Positions 1 to 7,160 of a DNA stretch of 45,397 nt are shown in pieces. The stretch covers positions 1 to 45,397 of the forward strand of contig CAMWJF010000032.1 of NCBI GenBank assembly GCA_947174505.1. The letters run 5' to 3'. The first letter of the stretch is position 1. The number at the start of each line of letters is the position of its first letter. Under the pieces are notes generated by a model that made no database searches, was not told the DNA's origin, and was given only the letters and a program-made list of their open reading frames with translations. Made by a program: the position numbers and the translations under genes. The stretch comes from an uncultured Lachnospiraceae bacterium (GTDB lineage Bacteria > Bacillota > Clostridia > Lachnospirales > Lachnospiraceae).

Positions 1-73
1 TTCACCATGTTTACATAATATCACATTTCCTCTTTTTTGAAAATTGATTTCCGTGCTAAAATTTACGCGGGCA

Positions 74-102
74 TTGCATGAAATGATATATTACAGTATA
101 AT
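74..102 (+). promoter_or_regulatory. Candidate sigma-A promoter of the NSS transporter
   Basis: A perfect -10 (TATAAT, 97-102) lies 17 bp after a weak -35 (TTGCAT, 74-79). Transcription would begin near 109, giving a leader of about 30 nt that contains the AAGGGAAAGGG ribosome site. The -35 matches only three of six consensus bases, so the call rests mainly on the -10 and its position. Confidence 0.5.
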
Positions 103-139
103 CAGAAATATTATACGCAAAAGGGAAAGGGATAGAAGA

Positions 140-1537
140 ATGGAAAAAAATAAGACAAGAGGAAATTTTACGGGCAAACTCGGGTTTGTCCTGGCAGCGG
201 CAGGCAGCGCGGTGGGCCTTGGAAATATCTGGCGTTTCCCCTATCTGGCCGCAAAAGACGGCGGCGGACTGTTTATTTTCTGCTATATCATACTGGCACT
301 GACCTTCGGTTTTACCCTGCTCACCACGGAGATCGCCATCGGGCGGAAAACCGCGCAGAGTCCGCTGACCGCCTACGGTGTGATCCACCCGAAATGGAAA
401 GGGCTCGGCATTCTGGCAAGTCTTGTCCCGATTATTATTTTACCTTACTATCTCGCCATCGGCGGATGGGTATTAAAGTATCTGACGGTTTTTGTCACCG
501 GGAAGACAGAGACAGCTGCCGCGGACGGTTATTTTACCGGATTTATCTCTGAGCAGATCAGTCCCGTAGTCTTTATGGTCATTTTTACGCTCCTGTCAGC
601 GGTCATCATCTTCGCCGGTGTGGACAACGGCATTGAGCGGGCGAGCAAATTTATCATGCCCCTGCTTCTCGTCCTGATTATCGGTATTTCTTTTTTCGCG
701 CTGACGCTCCGGCACACAGATGCGTCAGGCCTTGAAAGAACAGGTCTGGAAGGACTGAGAATATATCTGCTCCCCAATTTCAAGGGCGTCACCCTACAGG
801 AGCTTTTCCTGGTAATTATGGACGCACTGGGACAGTTATTTTACTCCATCAGCGTTGCCATGGGCATCATGGTCGCCTACGGCTCCTACGTGAAAAAAGA
901 TGTCGATTTGATGCCCTCCATCAACCAGATCGAGATTTTCGATACGGTAGTCGCCCTGCTCGCAGGACTGATGATCGTTCCCGCCGTTTACGTTTTCATG
1001 GGAACCGAGGGCATGTCCGCCGGACCCGGGCTTATGTTTATTTCCCTGCCAAAGATTTTTGCCGCGATGGGATGGGTGGGAACGGTTGTCGGCATCCTGT
1101 TCTTTGTGATGGTTGCCTTTGCGGCGGTGACCTCCGCCGTATCTATTATGGAAGCGATCGTTGCCAGTCTGGTGGACAAGTTCCATATCTCCAGAAAAAA
1201 GAGCGCCGCATTCGTAACCGCCTATGGGATCATTGTCGGGGCGATTGTCTGCTTCGGCTACAATCTCTTATACTTTGAGCTAAAGCTGCCTAACGGCTCC
1301 ATCGGTCAGCTTCTGGATGTCATGGACTATATCAGCAACAACTGTCTGATGCCGCTTGTGGCACTGCTGACCTGTATTCTGATCGGCTGGGTCGTAAAGC
1401 CTAAAACCATCATTGATGAGGTGACCCTTGGCGGATATAAGTTCGGCAGAAAACGCCTGTATATCGCCATGATTACCGTGATTGCCCCGCTGCTTTTGAT
1501 TTTACTGCTGCTGCAGGCGTTTGGTATTTCCCTATAG
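140..1537 (+). CDS. Sodium:neurotransmitter symporter (NSS/SNF) family transporter
   Basis: Membrane protein of 465 residues that should couple sodium entry to uptake of an amino acid or a related small molecule. The N-terminal family signature is clear: GSAVGLGNIWRFPY followed by a glycine-rich stretch and TEIAIGR, covering TM1 and TM2, where sodium and substrate bind in LeuT-type proteins. About eleven hydrophobic segments follow, and the length fits bacterial NSS proteins. I chose the ATG at 140 because AAGGGAAAGGG sits 9 nt upstream and the next residues run into the conserved TM1; an in-frame ATG at 44 would add 32 basic residues and overlap the promoter. It stands alone on the plus strand and ends in a strong terminator. 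The substrate cannot be told from sequence. Confidence 0.9.
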   Translation: MEKNKTRGNFTGKLGFVLAAAGSAVGLGNIWRFPYLAAKDGGGLFIFCYIILALTFGFTLLTTEIAIGRKTAQSPLTAYGVIHPKWKGLGILASLVPIIILPYYLAIGGWVLKYLTVFVTGKTETAAADGYFTGFISEQISPVVFMVIFTLLSAVIIFAGVDNGIERASKFIMPLLLVLIIGISFFALTLRHTDASGLERTGLEGLRIYLLPNFKGVTLQELFLVIMDALGQLFYSISVAMGIMVAYGSYVKKDVDLMPSINQIEIFDTVVALLAGLMIVPAVYVFMGTEGMSAGPGLMFISLPKIFAAMGWVGTVVGILFFVMVAFAAVTSAVSIMEAIVASLVDKFHISRKKSAAFVTAYGIIVGAIVCFGYNLLYFELKLPNGSIGQLLDVMDYISNNCLMPLVALLTCILIGWVVKPKTIIDEVTLGGYKFGRKRLYIAMITVIAPLLLILLLLQAFGISL

Positions 1538-1565
1538 CAGATAATGTTTCGCATTCTCACACTTG

Positions 1566-1618
1566 AAAGGCTTCTGGCCGCAAAATTAATTGGTTTTTCC
1601 GGCCAGAAGCCTTTTTTT
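1566..1618 (+). terminator. Intrinsic terminator of the NSS gene, inside the end of a convergent gene
   Basis: A perfect 15-bp stem (1566-1580 with 1600-1614) is followed by a run of T on the plus strand. It begins 28 nt after the transporter stop codon. The convergent XRE gene ends at 1586, so its last codons form one arm of the hairpin. Confidence 0.88.
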
Positions 1619-2086
1619 ATAGGATCGGATTCTGGCCGCGTATTTGCTTGTCATGATCACACCGACGATCATCATGCCAAGCGTCACGCCCTGGCAGAAG
1701 CCCCCGAGGAAATTGTCGGCATGATCCGTAAACAGCAGAACCAAATACAAAACCGCCGCAAGCAGTCCGCCGATAAACAGAACATGCATATGTCCCGTGA
1801 TTTTTTGTTTTTCTTCATTGCTGTAATCCGCCACTTTTAATACCGTTTCTTCCAATTCCTTATCCATTTTTTCACTTTTCCTTTCTCCGTCAAGCAGTTC
1901 CCGCAGTTCCACACCGTAATAATCAGACATTTCGATCAAAATGTCCAAATCAGGCATGTTGCTTCCCGTTTCCCATCTTGATACCGTTCGCCGGGATACC
2001 CGCAGCCTTTCCGCAAGCTGTTCCTGCGTAAGACCCTTTTCTTTCCTCAGCTCTTTGAAAAACATCCCGATTTTTATCTGATCCAT
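1586..2086 (-). CDS. XRE-family transcriptional regulator with C-terminal membrane segments
   Basis: Protein of 166 residues. Residues ~5-60 form a Cro/C1-type helix-turn-helix (KGLTQEQLAERL then VSRRTVSRWE), the DNA-binding part. The C-terminal half holds two hydrophobic stretches (around 102-122 and 130-152), so it is likely tethered to the membrane; this layout is common in Firmicutes for small regulators that respond to envelope conditions. The ATG at 2086 has GGGAGG upstream; an earlier in-frame ATG at 2134 would add 16 residues containing that ribosome site. Its target is unknown. The gene is convergent with the transporter and divergent from the nucleotidyltransferase, whose promoter region it could control; that is inference from position only. 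Confidence 0.85.
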   Translation of the reverse strand: MDQIKIGMFFKELRKEKGLTQEQLAERLRVSRRTVSRWETGSNMPDLDILIEMSDYYGVELRELLDGERKSEKMDKELEETVLKVADYSNEEKQKITGHMHVLFIGGLLAAVLYLVLLFTDHADNFLGGFCQGVTLGMMIVGVIMTSKYAARIRSYKKRLLAGKTN

Positions 2087-2243
2087 AATTCTGTTTCCTC
2101 CCTTCCGTAAGAAGAATACCGTTTCCTGCCACACATTGACAGGACATCAAACAGGCATTCCCTTAATTTCCCCCATGAGACAAAGGGTGTCCCTATCCAT
2201 TTTACCCTGCTCCTGACCGTAGCGCAATCACTGGCTCTGCCAC

Positions 2244-2272
2244 TGGAAACAGCCCCGCAATTCTGTTATACT
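2244..2272 (+). promoter_or_regulatory. Candidate promoter of the ANT(6)-like gene
   Basis: An extended -10 (TG-T-TATACT; TATACT at 2267-2272) follows TGGAAA (2244-2249) at 17 bp. It lies 88 bp before the start codon. The remaining sequence between the divergent XRE and nucleotidyltransferase genes (2087-2359) shows no other clear feature. Confidence 0.55.
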
Positions 2273-2359
2273 GTCTCTTGTAGAACACAACCCGCAAGCG
2301 GCCGTACAGGCATTTTCACGCCCGCCCCGCAAATGAAACCAATTTCAGGAGGAATACCC

Positions 2360-3244
2360 ATGCGAAACGAATCAGCCATGTACCGGCTCTTTCTGGATAT
2401 CGCGGAAAAAGACGACCGCATTCTCGCCGTCTATATGAACGGCTCCAGAACCAACAAAAATGTGCCAAAAGATATTTTTCAGGATTATGATATCGTGTTT
2501 GTGGTGACGCAGACACGTCCGTTTATCGAGGACAAAAGCTGGATACGGCAATTCGGCACTGTCCTTTACATGCAGTATCCCGATGAGTCCCCGAACGGTA
2601 TGTCCGACAGGGAAAACTTTTACGGCTGGCTGATGCAGTTTACCGACGGCAACCGGGTGGATCTCCATGTGGAGACCGTCTCCCATGCGACAGAACATAT
2701 CCATGACGATAAGCTCTGCCGCATCCTTCTGGACAAGGGAAATGTTCTCCCCGCCATCCCGGAAGCGACGGACGAAGACCGTCATGTAAAGAAACCCTCC
2801 GAGGCACAGTTTCAGGCTTGCAGCAATGAATTCTGGTGGTGCAGCAACAATCTGGCCAAGGGGCTGTGGCGGGAGGAAATGCCCTATGTGCAGGATATGG
2901 CGAATATGATCGTGCGCAAGCAGCTTGAAAAGATGCTCTCCTGGAAAGTGGGCGTCGATACAGGGTTTTCGGTAAGCGTGGGAAAATCCGCCAAATATCT
3001 GGACCACTGGCTGTCTGACGAGGAATATCAGGCCTATCTGGACAGCTATTTCGGTAAAAGCACGCAGGAGGCGTGGGACGCCATCTTTACCATGTGCGGT
3101 CTGATGGAACAGACCACTGCCTATGTCGCGGAAAAGCTGGGTTATACCTATGACCGCGAGGAGGGAAAAGCCGCCAGAAGCTTTCTGGAGCATGTGCGGC
3201 GGCTGCCGAAGGACGCAGCGGAAATTTACGAGGGAACAGTATAA
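2360..3244 (+). CDS. Aminoglycoside 6-adenylyltransferase-like protein, ANT(6)/AadS family
   Basis: Protein of 294 residues that matches the streptomycin 6-adenylyltransferase family, which transfers AMP from ATP to a hydroxyl of streptomycin. The nucleotidyltransferase signature is intact: GSR at residues 28-30 and DYD with acidic residues at 42 and 44, which would bind metal. Further family stretches are present (WIRQFG and MQYPDE; a CxNEFWW-like segment near 162). AGGAGG ends 6 nt before the ATG at 2360, so I prefer it over an ATG at 2333. Length is normal for the family. No mobile element is nearby, so it may be an intrinsic chromosomal member; whether it gives resistance cannot be judged here. 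Confidence 0.88.
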   Translation: MRNESAMYRLFLDIAEKDDRILAVYMNGSRTNKNVPKDIFQDYDIVFVVTQTRPFIEDKSWIRQFGTVLYMQYPDESPNGMSDRENFYGWLMQFTDGNRVDLHVETVSHATEHIHDDKLCRILLDKGNVLPAIPEATDEDRHVKKPSEAQFQACSNEFWWCSNNLAKGLWREEMPYVQDMANMIVRKQLEKMLSWKVGVDTGFSVSVGKSAKYLDHWLSDEEYQAYLDSYFGKSTQEAWDAIFTMCGLMEQTTAYVAEKLGYTYDREEGKAARSFLEHVRRLPKDAAEIYEGTV

Positions 3245-3333
3245 AAAAATGTTCTAAAACTACTGAGGGGGATAACATTGCTTACCATAGCAATAAAATA
3301 ATTATAAAATATATTTTAATAGGAGGTATTGTT

Positions 3334-3534
3334 ATGTCATACAATATTTTTTCATTTATTACGGACGCTGTTTGGGGGATTCTTTTTCTGGCTGCCGGCC
3401 TGTTTATGCTGTTTGCACCCTTCGACAAAGTAAAAGAGGCTTTCCCAAAGCTTCCATCAAATAAAATATGTAAAATAGTCGGCGTCTTTCTTACCTTATG
3501 TGGTATTGTCTATATGGCTCTTATGCTCATTTAG
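3334..3534 (+). CDS. Small two-helix membrane protein, unknown function
   Basis: Protein of 66 residues with two predicted membrane helices (about 12-30 and 46-64) joined by a short loop with several lysines. AGGAGG lies 7 nt before the ATG. Its stop codon (TAG) overlaps the ribosome site of the following lipoprotein gene, so the two are almost certainly translated from one mRNA. I recognise no family. The 89 bp before it are AT-rich and probably hold its promoter, but no -35/-10 pair stands out. Confidence 0.75.
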   Translation: MSYNIFSFITDAVWGILFLAAGLFMLFAPFDKVKEAFPKLPSNKICKIVGVFLTLCGIVYMALMLI

Positions 3535-3547
3535 GAGGCGGGACAAG

Positions 3548-4297
3548 ATGAAAAGAACAACCAATCTGTGGAAAATGACTGTTTCCGCCCTCATGGTTCT
3601 TGTGCTGACACTGACAGGCTGCGGAAAAAACACGGACGTGACCAGTTCTGATACCGTCCAGTGGTTCAACAATACCTACGCTGTTCTGACCGTGCTGAAT
3701 CAGCGCGACTACCGTGTATACAGCGGAAGCCGTCCAGGCATAAGCGACAAAATAATTGCCAAGGCACTTTTAGAAAACACCTGGAACGTCACGGACCGGG
3801 AATCTGCCGATGAAATGCTTCTCTGGCTTCTGGAAGAGGGGCATCGCGTTCCGTTTGCGGAAGAATTGGCTTATCTTGCGGAAATGGGTCTTGCGGATGT
3901 TCCCGAAGACCAACGGGCCGAGGCTGTCCTTGCCGCTTTTGATCTGGACGAACAACAGGCGAAACAGTACGCCGAATGGTTTTCCCTGTATGAGCAATAC
4001 GGTGAGGACGCTGCAGCCGCCTGGGATTACAGCCGGGCCATGTGGCTTTTGAGTTACTACTATCTGGCCGGTTACTATACGGCGGAAGAATCTCTGGACC
4101 AGTCGCTGACCCTTGCAGAAACCGTTCAGACTACCTTTGATTCGTGGGACAGCTATATGGAGAGCTATTTTAGCGGATATGAATACTGGTCGGAGGAAAG
4201 CAGCGACGAGCGCCGTGAAATTTATGAAAACCTGAGATCATCCTCTGACAATCCCTTTGCGCTGGACTGGAATACGCCCCTTGAAAAAACCTGGTAA
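3548..4297 (+). CDS. DUF1266-type lipoprotein
   Basis: Protein of 249 residues with a lipoprotein signal peptide: basic start, hydrophobic core, lipobox LTGC with Cys25, so it should be anchored outside the membrane. The body carries features I associate with DUF1266: a W-x-V-T-D-R segment, WLLEEGHR, then WDYSRAMWL, an AGYYT turn, SWDSYMESYFSGYEYW and a short tail. Function of the family is unknown. The ATG at 3548 has an AGGAGG that overlaps the stop of the small membrane protein upstream; an upstream in-frame start at 3500 would lack a signal peptide. Family assignment is from motif memory and moderately sure; the lipoprotein call is firm. Confidence 0.78.
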   Translation: MKRTTNLWKMTVSALMVLVLTLTGCGKNTDVTSSDTVQWFNNTYAVLTVLNQRDYRVYSGSRPGISDKIIAKALLENTWNVTDRESADEMLLWLLEEGHRVPFAEELAYLAEMGLADVPEDQRAEAVLAAFDLDEQQAKQYAEWFSLYEQYGEDAAAAWDYSRAMWLLSYYYLAGYYTAEESLDQSLTLAETVQTTFDSWDSYMESYFSGYEYWSEESSDERREIYENLRSSSDNPFALDWNTPLEKTW

Positions 4298-4306
4298 AAA
4301 TTTTCC

Positions 4307-4335
4307 TTGCTTTCCTGCCGAAAAAGCGGTTAAAT
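4307..4335 (+). promoter_or_regulatory. Weak candidate promoter of asnA
   Basis: TTGCTT (4307-4312) and TTAAAT (4330-4335) are separated by 17 bp, about 50 bp before the asnA start. Both boxes are imperfect. Confidence 0.4.
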
Positions 4336-4383
4336 AGTAAATGAAAAACGGGCATAAGGCCCACACAAAAAGCGAGGTATTAC

Positions 4384-5394
4384 ATGGACAATTTAATCAT
4401 TCCACAGGATTACAGATCTGCGCTGAATCTGCATGACACACAGATCGGCATTAAGACGGTCAAGGACTTTTTTCAGGTGCAGCTTGCAGAGAGACTGCGT
4501 CTGCTGCGGGTATCCGCTCCCCTTTTCGTGGAGCCGGCATCCGGGCTGAACGATAACTTAAACGGCGTGGAACGCCCCGTCACCTTCGGCATCAAGGAAC
4601 AGGGGGACGCCCCCGCCGAGATCGTGCACTCCCTGGCGAAATGGAAGCGTATGGCTCTCGGCAAGTACGGCTTTTCCCACGGGGAGGGACTTTACACCGA
4701 CATGAGCGCCATCCGCAGGGACGAGGCCACCGACAACATCCACTCCATCTATGTGGACCAGTGGGATTGGGAAAAAGTGATTTCCCGCGAAGAACGCTGT
4801 CTGGACTATCTGAAGGAAACGGTTAAGACGGTGTATAAGGCGCTCCGCAAGACCGAAAAGTACATGGCCATCCAGTACGATTACATAGACGAGATTCTGC
4901 CCCATGACATCTTTTTCATCACCACACAGGCGCTGGAAGATCTCTATCCGGGCACGACCCCGAAGGAACGGGAATACCTGATCACCAGAGAAAAGGGTGC
5001 GGTCTGCCTCATGCAGATCGGGGATCTTCTGGCCTCCGGCGAAAAGCACGACGGCCGCGCGCCGGACTACGACGACTGGAGCTTAAACGCAGACATTCTG
5101 GTTTATTATCCCGTCCTCGATATCGCGCTGGAATTATCCTCCATGGGCATCCGCGTGGATAAGGACGCACTTCTGTCCCAATTGGAAAAAGCAGGCTGCC
5201 CTGAGCGTGCCGGACTCCCCTTCCAGAAGGGCATCATCGACGAAACGCTCCCTTACACCATCGGCGGCGGCATCGGACAGTCGAGAATCTGTATGTTCTT
5301 CCTGCGCAAGGCACATATCGGCGAGGTGCAGTGCTCCCTCTGGCCGGAGGATGTGACAGCGGAAGCGCTGGCGAACGGCATACAATTATTATAG
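4384..5394 (+). CDS. asnA: Aspartate-ammonia ligase (asparagine synthetase A)
   Basis: Makes asparagine from aspartate, ammonia and ATP in the cytoplasm, with release of AMP and pyrophosphate. The 336-residue length fits the family (about 330 in E. coli). The fold is related to class II aminoacyl-tRNA synthetases, and the family stretches are visible: IVHSLAKWKRMAL near residue 80, GEGLYTDM and HSIYVDQWDWEKVI near 100-125, and near the end TIGGGIGQSRICMFFL then IGEVQCSLWP, the ATP-site end. A GCGAGG ribosome site precedes the ATG. It is a single-gene unit whose stop overlaps that of the convergent DUF1284 gene by 6 bp; I see no terminator between them. Confidence 0.96.
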   Translation: MDNLIIPQDYRSALNLHDTQIGIKTVKDFFQVQLAERLRLLRVSAPLFVEPASGLNDNLNGVERPVTFGIKEQGDAPAEIVHSLAKWKRMALGKYGFSHGEGLYTDMSAIRRDEATDNIHSIYVDQWDWEKVISREERCLDYLKETVKTVYKALRKTEKYMAIQYDYIDEILPHDIFFITTQALEDLYPGTTPKEREYLITREKGAVCLMQIGDLLASGEKHDGRAPDYDDWSLNADILVYYPVLDIALELSSMGIRVDKDALLSQLEKAGCPERAGLPFQKGIIDETLPYTIGGGIGQSRICMFFLRKAHIGEVQCSLWPEDVTAEALANGIQLL

Positions 5395-5757
5395 ACCGCA
5401 CAGATTCGTCCACTGGCAGTCTCCGCAGATCTCCTGGCGGCTGCCGGCGGACAGAATGCGCTCCTCCACGAGACGCGCAAATTCCTCCCATCTGATCTGA
5501 CAGCCGGCGGCAAGCCCACATCGGGCAAGCACCTGTCTGTCGTATGCATCTGCCTTTCCGGCAGAAATGCAGACCCCCTCTTTATTATTGGGGCAGTGCG
5601 CACACACGTCGTCCGTCTCATCGAGCAGAATCACCTCCGGATTTTGCCCCAGCTTTCTCTTCATGTCCCACATGTTTTCCGTAAATTCACCGCTGTAGCC
5701 TTTCCCCTGAAAAAAGGAAAAGCACATGCCATGATGTGCTCTTATCCTATATACCAT
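5389..5757 (-). CDS. DUF1284 family, cysteine-rich probable Fe-S protein
   Basis: Protein of 122 residues starting with the typical IRAHHGMCFSFFQG block. It has further cysteines in CAHCPNNKEGVC (near residues 52-63) and CGDCQWTNLC at the end, the kind of spacing that binds an iron-sulfur cluster or zinc. The biochemical role of DUF1284 is not known to me. It starts 23 nt after bioY in the same direction with GGGAG upstream, so it is probably in the biotin-transport operon. Its last 6 bp overlap asnA tail to tail. The Fe-S assignment is inference from cysteine layout. Confidence 0.82.
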   Translation of the reverse strand: MVYRIRAHHGMCFSFFQGKGYSGEFTENMWDMKRKLGQNPEVILLDETDDVCAHCPNNKEGVCISAGKADAYDRQVLARCGLAAGCQIRWEEFARLVEERILSAGSRQEICGDCQWTNLCGL

Positions 5758-5780
5758 TCCGTATTCTCCCTTTTTCTGCG

Positions 5781-6392
5781 TTATCTTTTCCCTCTAGTCT
5801 CCATGATTTCTGCGAGAGGTTTTTTTAAAGCGCTGCCAAAGCCTAGCGCCAGCGCCGCCTTGACCAGATCCGGAATCACAAAGGGGAACACACACCAGCC
5901 AAGCGCCGTCAGGAGGCTCACCGGCCCGTTTGTACTCCCGTACACCACCATAAACCAGATTGTGCCGACGATATAATACGTCACCATGCCGAGAAGCATG
6001 GAAAGCATCTGCACCCAAAGTTTTCTACCAGGCAGACGCTCCATCGGCCACATGAGCAGGGCGGAAAAGATGAAGCCGATCAGATACCCGCCCGTCGTGC
6101 CAAACAACACTCTCGGTCCGGCTGCAAATCCTGCAAAAACCGGAACACCCACCATTCCAAGCAGTAAATAAACGACAACCGCCAATGTGCCGCGTTTCCC
6201 GCCCAGTATCGTCACCGCCAGAAAGATCGCAAAAGTCTGAAGGGTAAACGGAATCGCCGTGGGAATGGAAATCCAGGAACAGATTGCCATCAACCCTACG
6301 AAAAGGCCGATATACGCCATGTCATAAGTTTTTCCCCTTCCCACACTCCCTGTCTGTATTTTTTCTGCCTCCGCACGCATTTCACGATTCAT
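5781..6392 (-). CDS. bioY: Biotin transporter substrate-binding (S) component BioY
   Basis: Membrane protein of 203 residues that binds biotin as the S component of an ECF-type transporter. About six hydrophobic segments are present, with the BioY signature IPFTLQTFAIFLAV near residue 50, GKRGTLAVVVYLLLGMVGVP next to it, and GGYLIGF. I chose the ATG at 6392 because AAGGAG lies just upstream; a longer reading frame begins at 6497 but would cover the promoter and operator. Energising ECF subunits are not in the window, so they must be shared from elsewhere or BioY acts alone. It is followed by a DUF1284 gene. Regulation by the biotin repressor BirA is likely (see the operator upstream). Confidence 0.94.
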   Translation of the reverse strand: MNREMRAEAEKIQTGSVGRGKTYDMAYIGLFVGLMAICSWISIPTAIPFTLQTFAIFLAVTILGGKRGTLAVVVYLLLGMVGVPVFAGFAAGPRVLFGTTGGYLIGFIFSALLMWPMERLPGRKLWVQMLSMLLGMVTYYIVGTIWFMVVYGSTNGPVSLLTALGWCVFPFVIPDLVKAALALGFGSALKKPLAEIMETRGKR

Positions 6393-6444
6393 AAGCTTCC
6401 TCTCCTTAACCATATGATTCGGTACATACTTTTTCGACAAAGTT

Positions 6445-6473
6445 AGATTAACACAGAAAAAAGGCATTGTCAA
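6445..6473 (-). promoter_or_regulatory. Candidate bioY promoter with -35 inside the BirA-type site
   Basis: On the minus strand a perfect TTGACA (6468-6473) is followed after 17 bp by TAATCT (6445-6450), with TG one base before it. The start would be near 6438, giving a leader of about 45 nt. The -35 box is made by the single base that breaks the symmetry of the operator palindrome. Confidence 0.6.
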
Positions 6474-6504
6474 CTCTTTCTTTTCAAGAGTTAACAATGC
6501 CTTT
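6457..6504 (-). terminator. Intrinsic terminator downstream of the PAS gene
   Basis: A 19-bp stem (6486-6504 with 6460-6478, one G-U pair on the minus strand) is followed by six T. It lies about 150 bp after the PAS gene and would stop read-through into bioY. It coincides with the operator palindrome. Confidence 0.72.
6467..6497 (-). promoter_or_regulatory. Candidate BirA (biotin repressor) operator
   Basis: Minus strand reads TTGTTAAC, 15 bp, then GTTGACAA. These half-sites match the BirA operator type known from E. coli and Firmicutes (TTGTnAAC arms in inverted repeat), and the site is in the right place, 75 bp before bioY and overlapping its -35. The arms are some 3 bp closer together than in the E. 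coli bio operator, which is a reason for caution. Confidence 0.68.
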
Positions 6505-6652
6505 CCGTCTCCTGTTCTCCTTTTTACTGCTTCTCAGGAATCCCGCGCCCATTCATCCTTCTTTTCCTCCATTCCGAAGCGCTTTATGCTGAGGACGCGA
6601 GCAGAATTTCAGATTCTGCTCTGCGATCCAGGAGTTTGTGACGCTTCAACCT

Positions 6653-7042
6653 TTACTCGCTCTGGAAATCATACAACGCGCGCGTCTCCGCATCCCGGTA
6701 CTCATGCTTCTCATAGTACCCGATCAGCGTCCCGTCCGCCTCCCGCAAGGCGACCATGTATCCATCCTTGTTTTCTTTCTCATTATAAAAGGTATGGATG
6801 ATGTTGTGCTCCCTGCTCTGGGCAAACCATGCCGTCACTTTTTCAATCATCGCCACAGACTGCGCGTTGTGACAGTCCAAAAGACTCTGCCCCATGAGGG
6901 CGGCGCCGCCGCGCTTCGCATACCGCTCCACCGCTGTGGGATTCATGTAAATGATCTCGTGCGCCAGATTACAGATCACCACCGCGCACCTGTCCTGGTC
7001 AACGATACTCTTAAAGTATGGTGCTAAATCCCTGTTATCCAT
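6653..7042 (-). CDS. Stand-alone PAS-domain protein
   Basis: Protein of 129 residues that is little more than one PAS domain: VVICNLAHEIIYMNPTAVERY (residues ~21-41) is the usual opening, followed by a LLDCHNAQSV helix region and a DGYMVALREADGTLIGYYE strand pair. No output domain (kinase, HTH, cyclase) is attached. Such proteins sense a small ligand or redox state and act by contact with a partner, but neither ligand nor partner can be read here. GAGGAGG is 6 nt before the ATG. It lies 119 bp after the alpha-xylosidase gene; whether it belongs to that transcript is unclear. Confidence 0.8.
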   Translation of the reverse strand: MDNRDLAPYFKSIVDQDRCAVVICNLAHEIIYMNPTAVERYAKRGGAALMGQSLLDCHNAQSVAMIEKVTAWFAQSREHNIIHTFYNEKENKDGYMVALREADGTLIGYYEKHEYRDAETRALYDFQSE

Positions 7043-7160
7043 AAGTCCTCCTCTTTTCGTTTTTTAAGACCATCCGTTTTCCTTTTTCGAAAGCTGTGTC
7101 ATTCCAGTTTCCCTGCCTCAACCTGTGGTTTACATGCAGCTTCCTTCCTCCTGTAGCGTT

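Noticed and set aside
2372..3193. Long open frame of 273 codons on the minus strand
   Set aside because: Antisense to the ANT(6)-like gene, whose family motifs are clear; no ribosome site and no recognisable domain.
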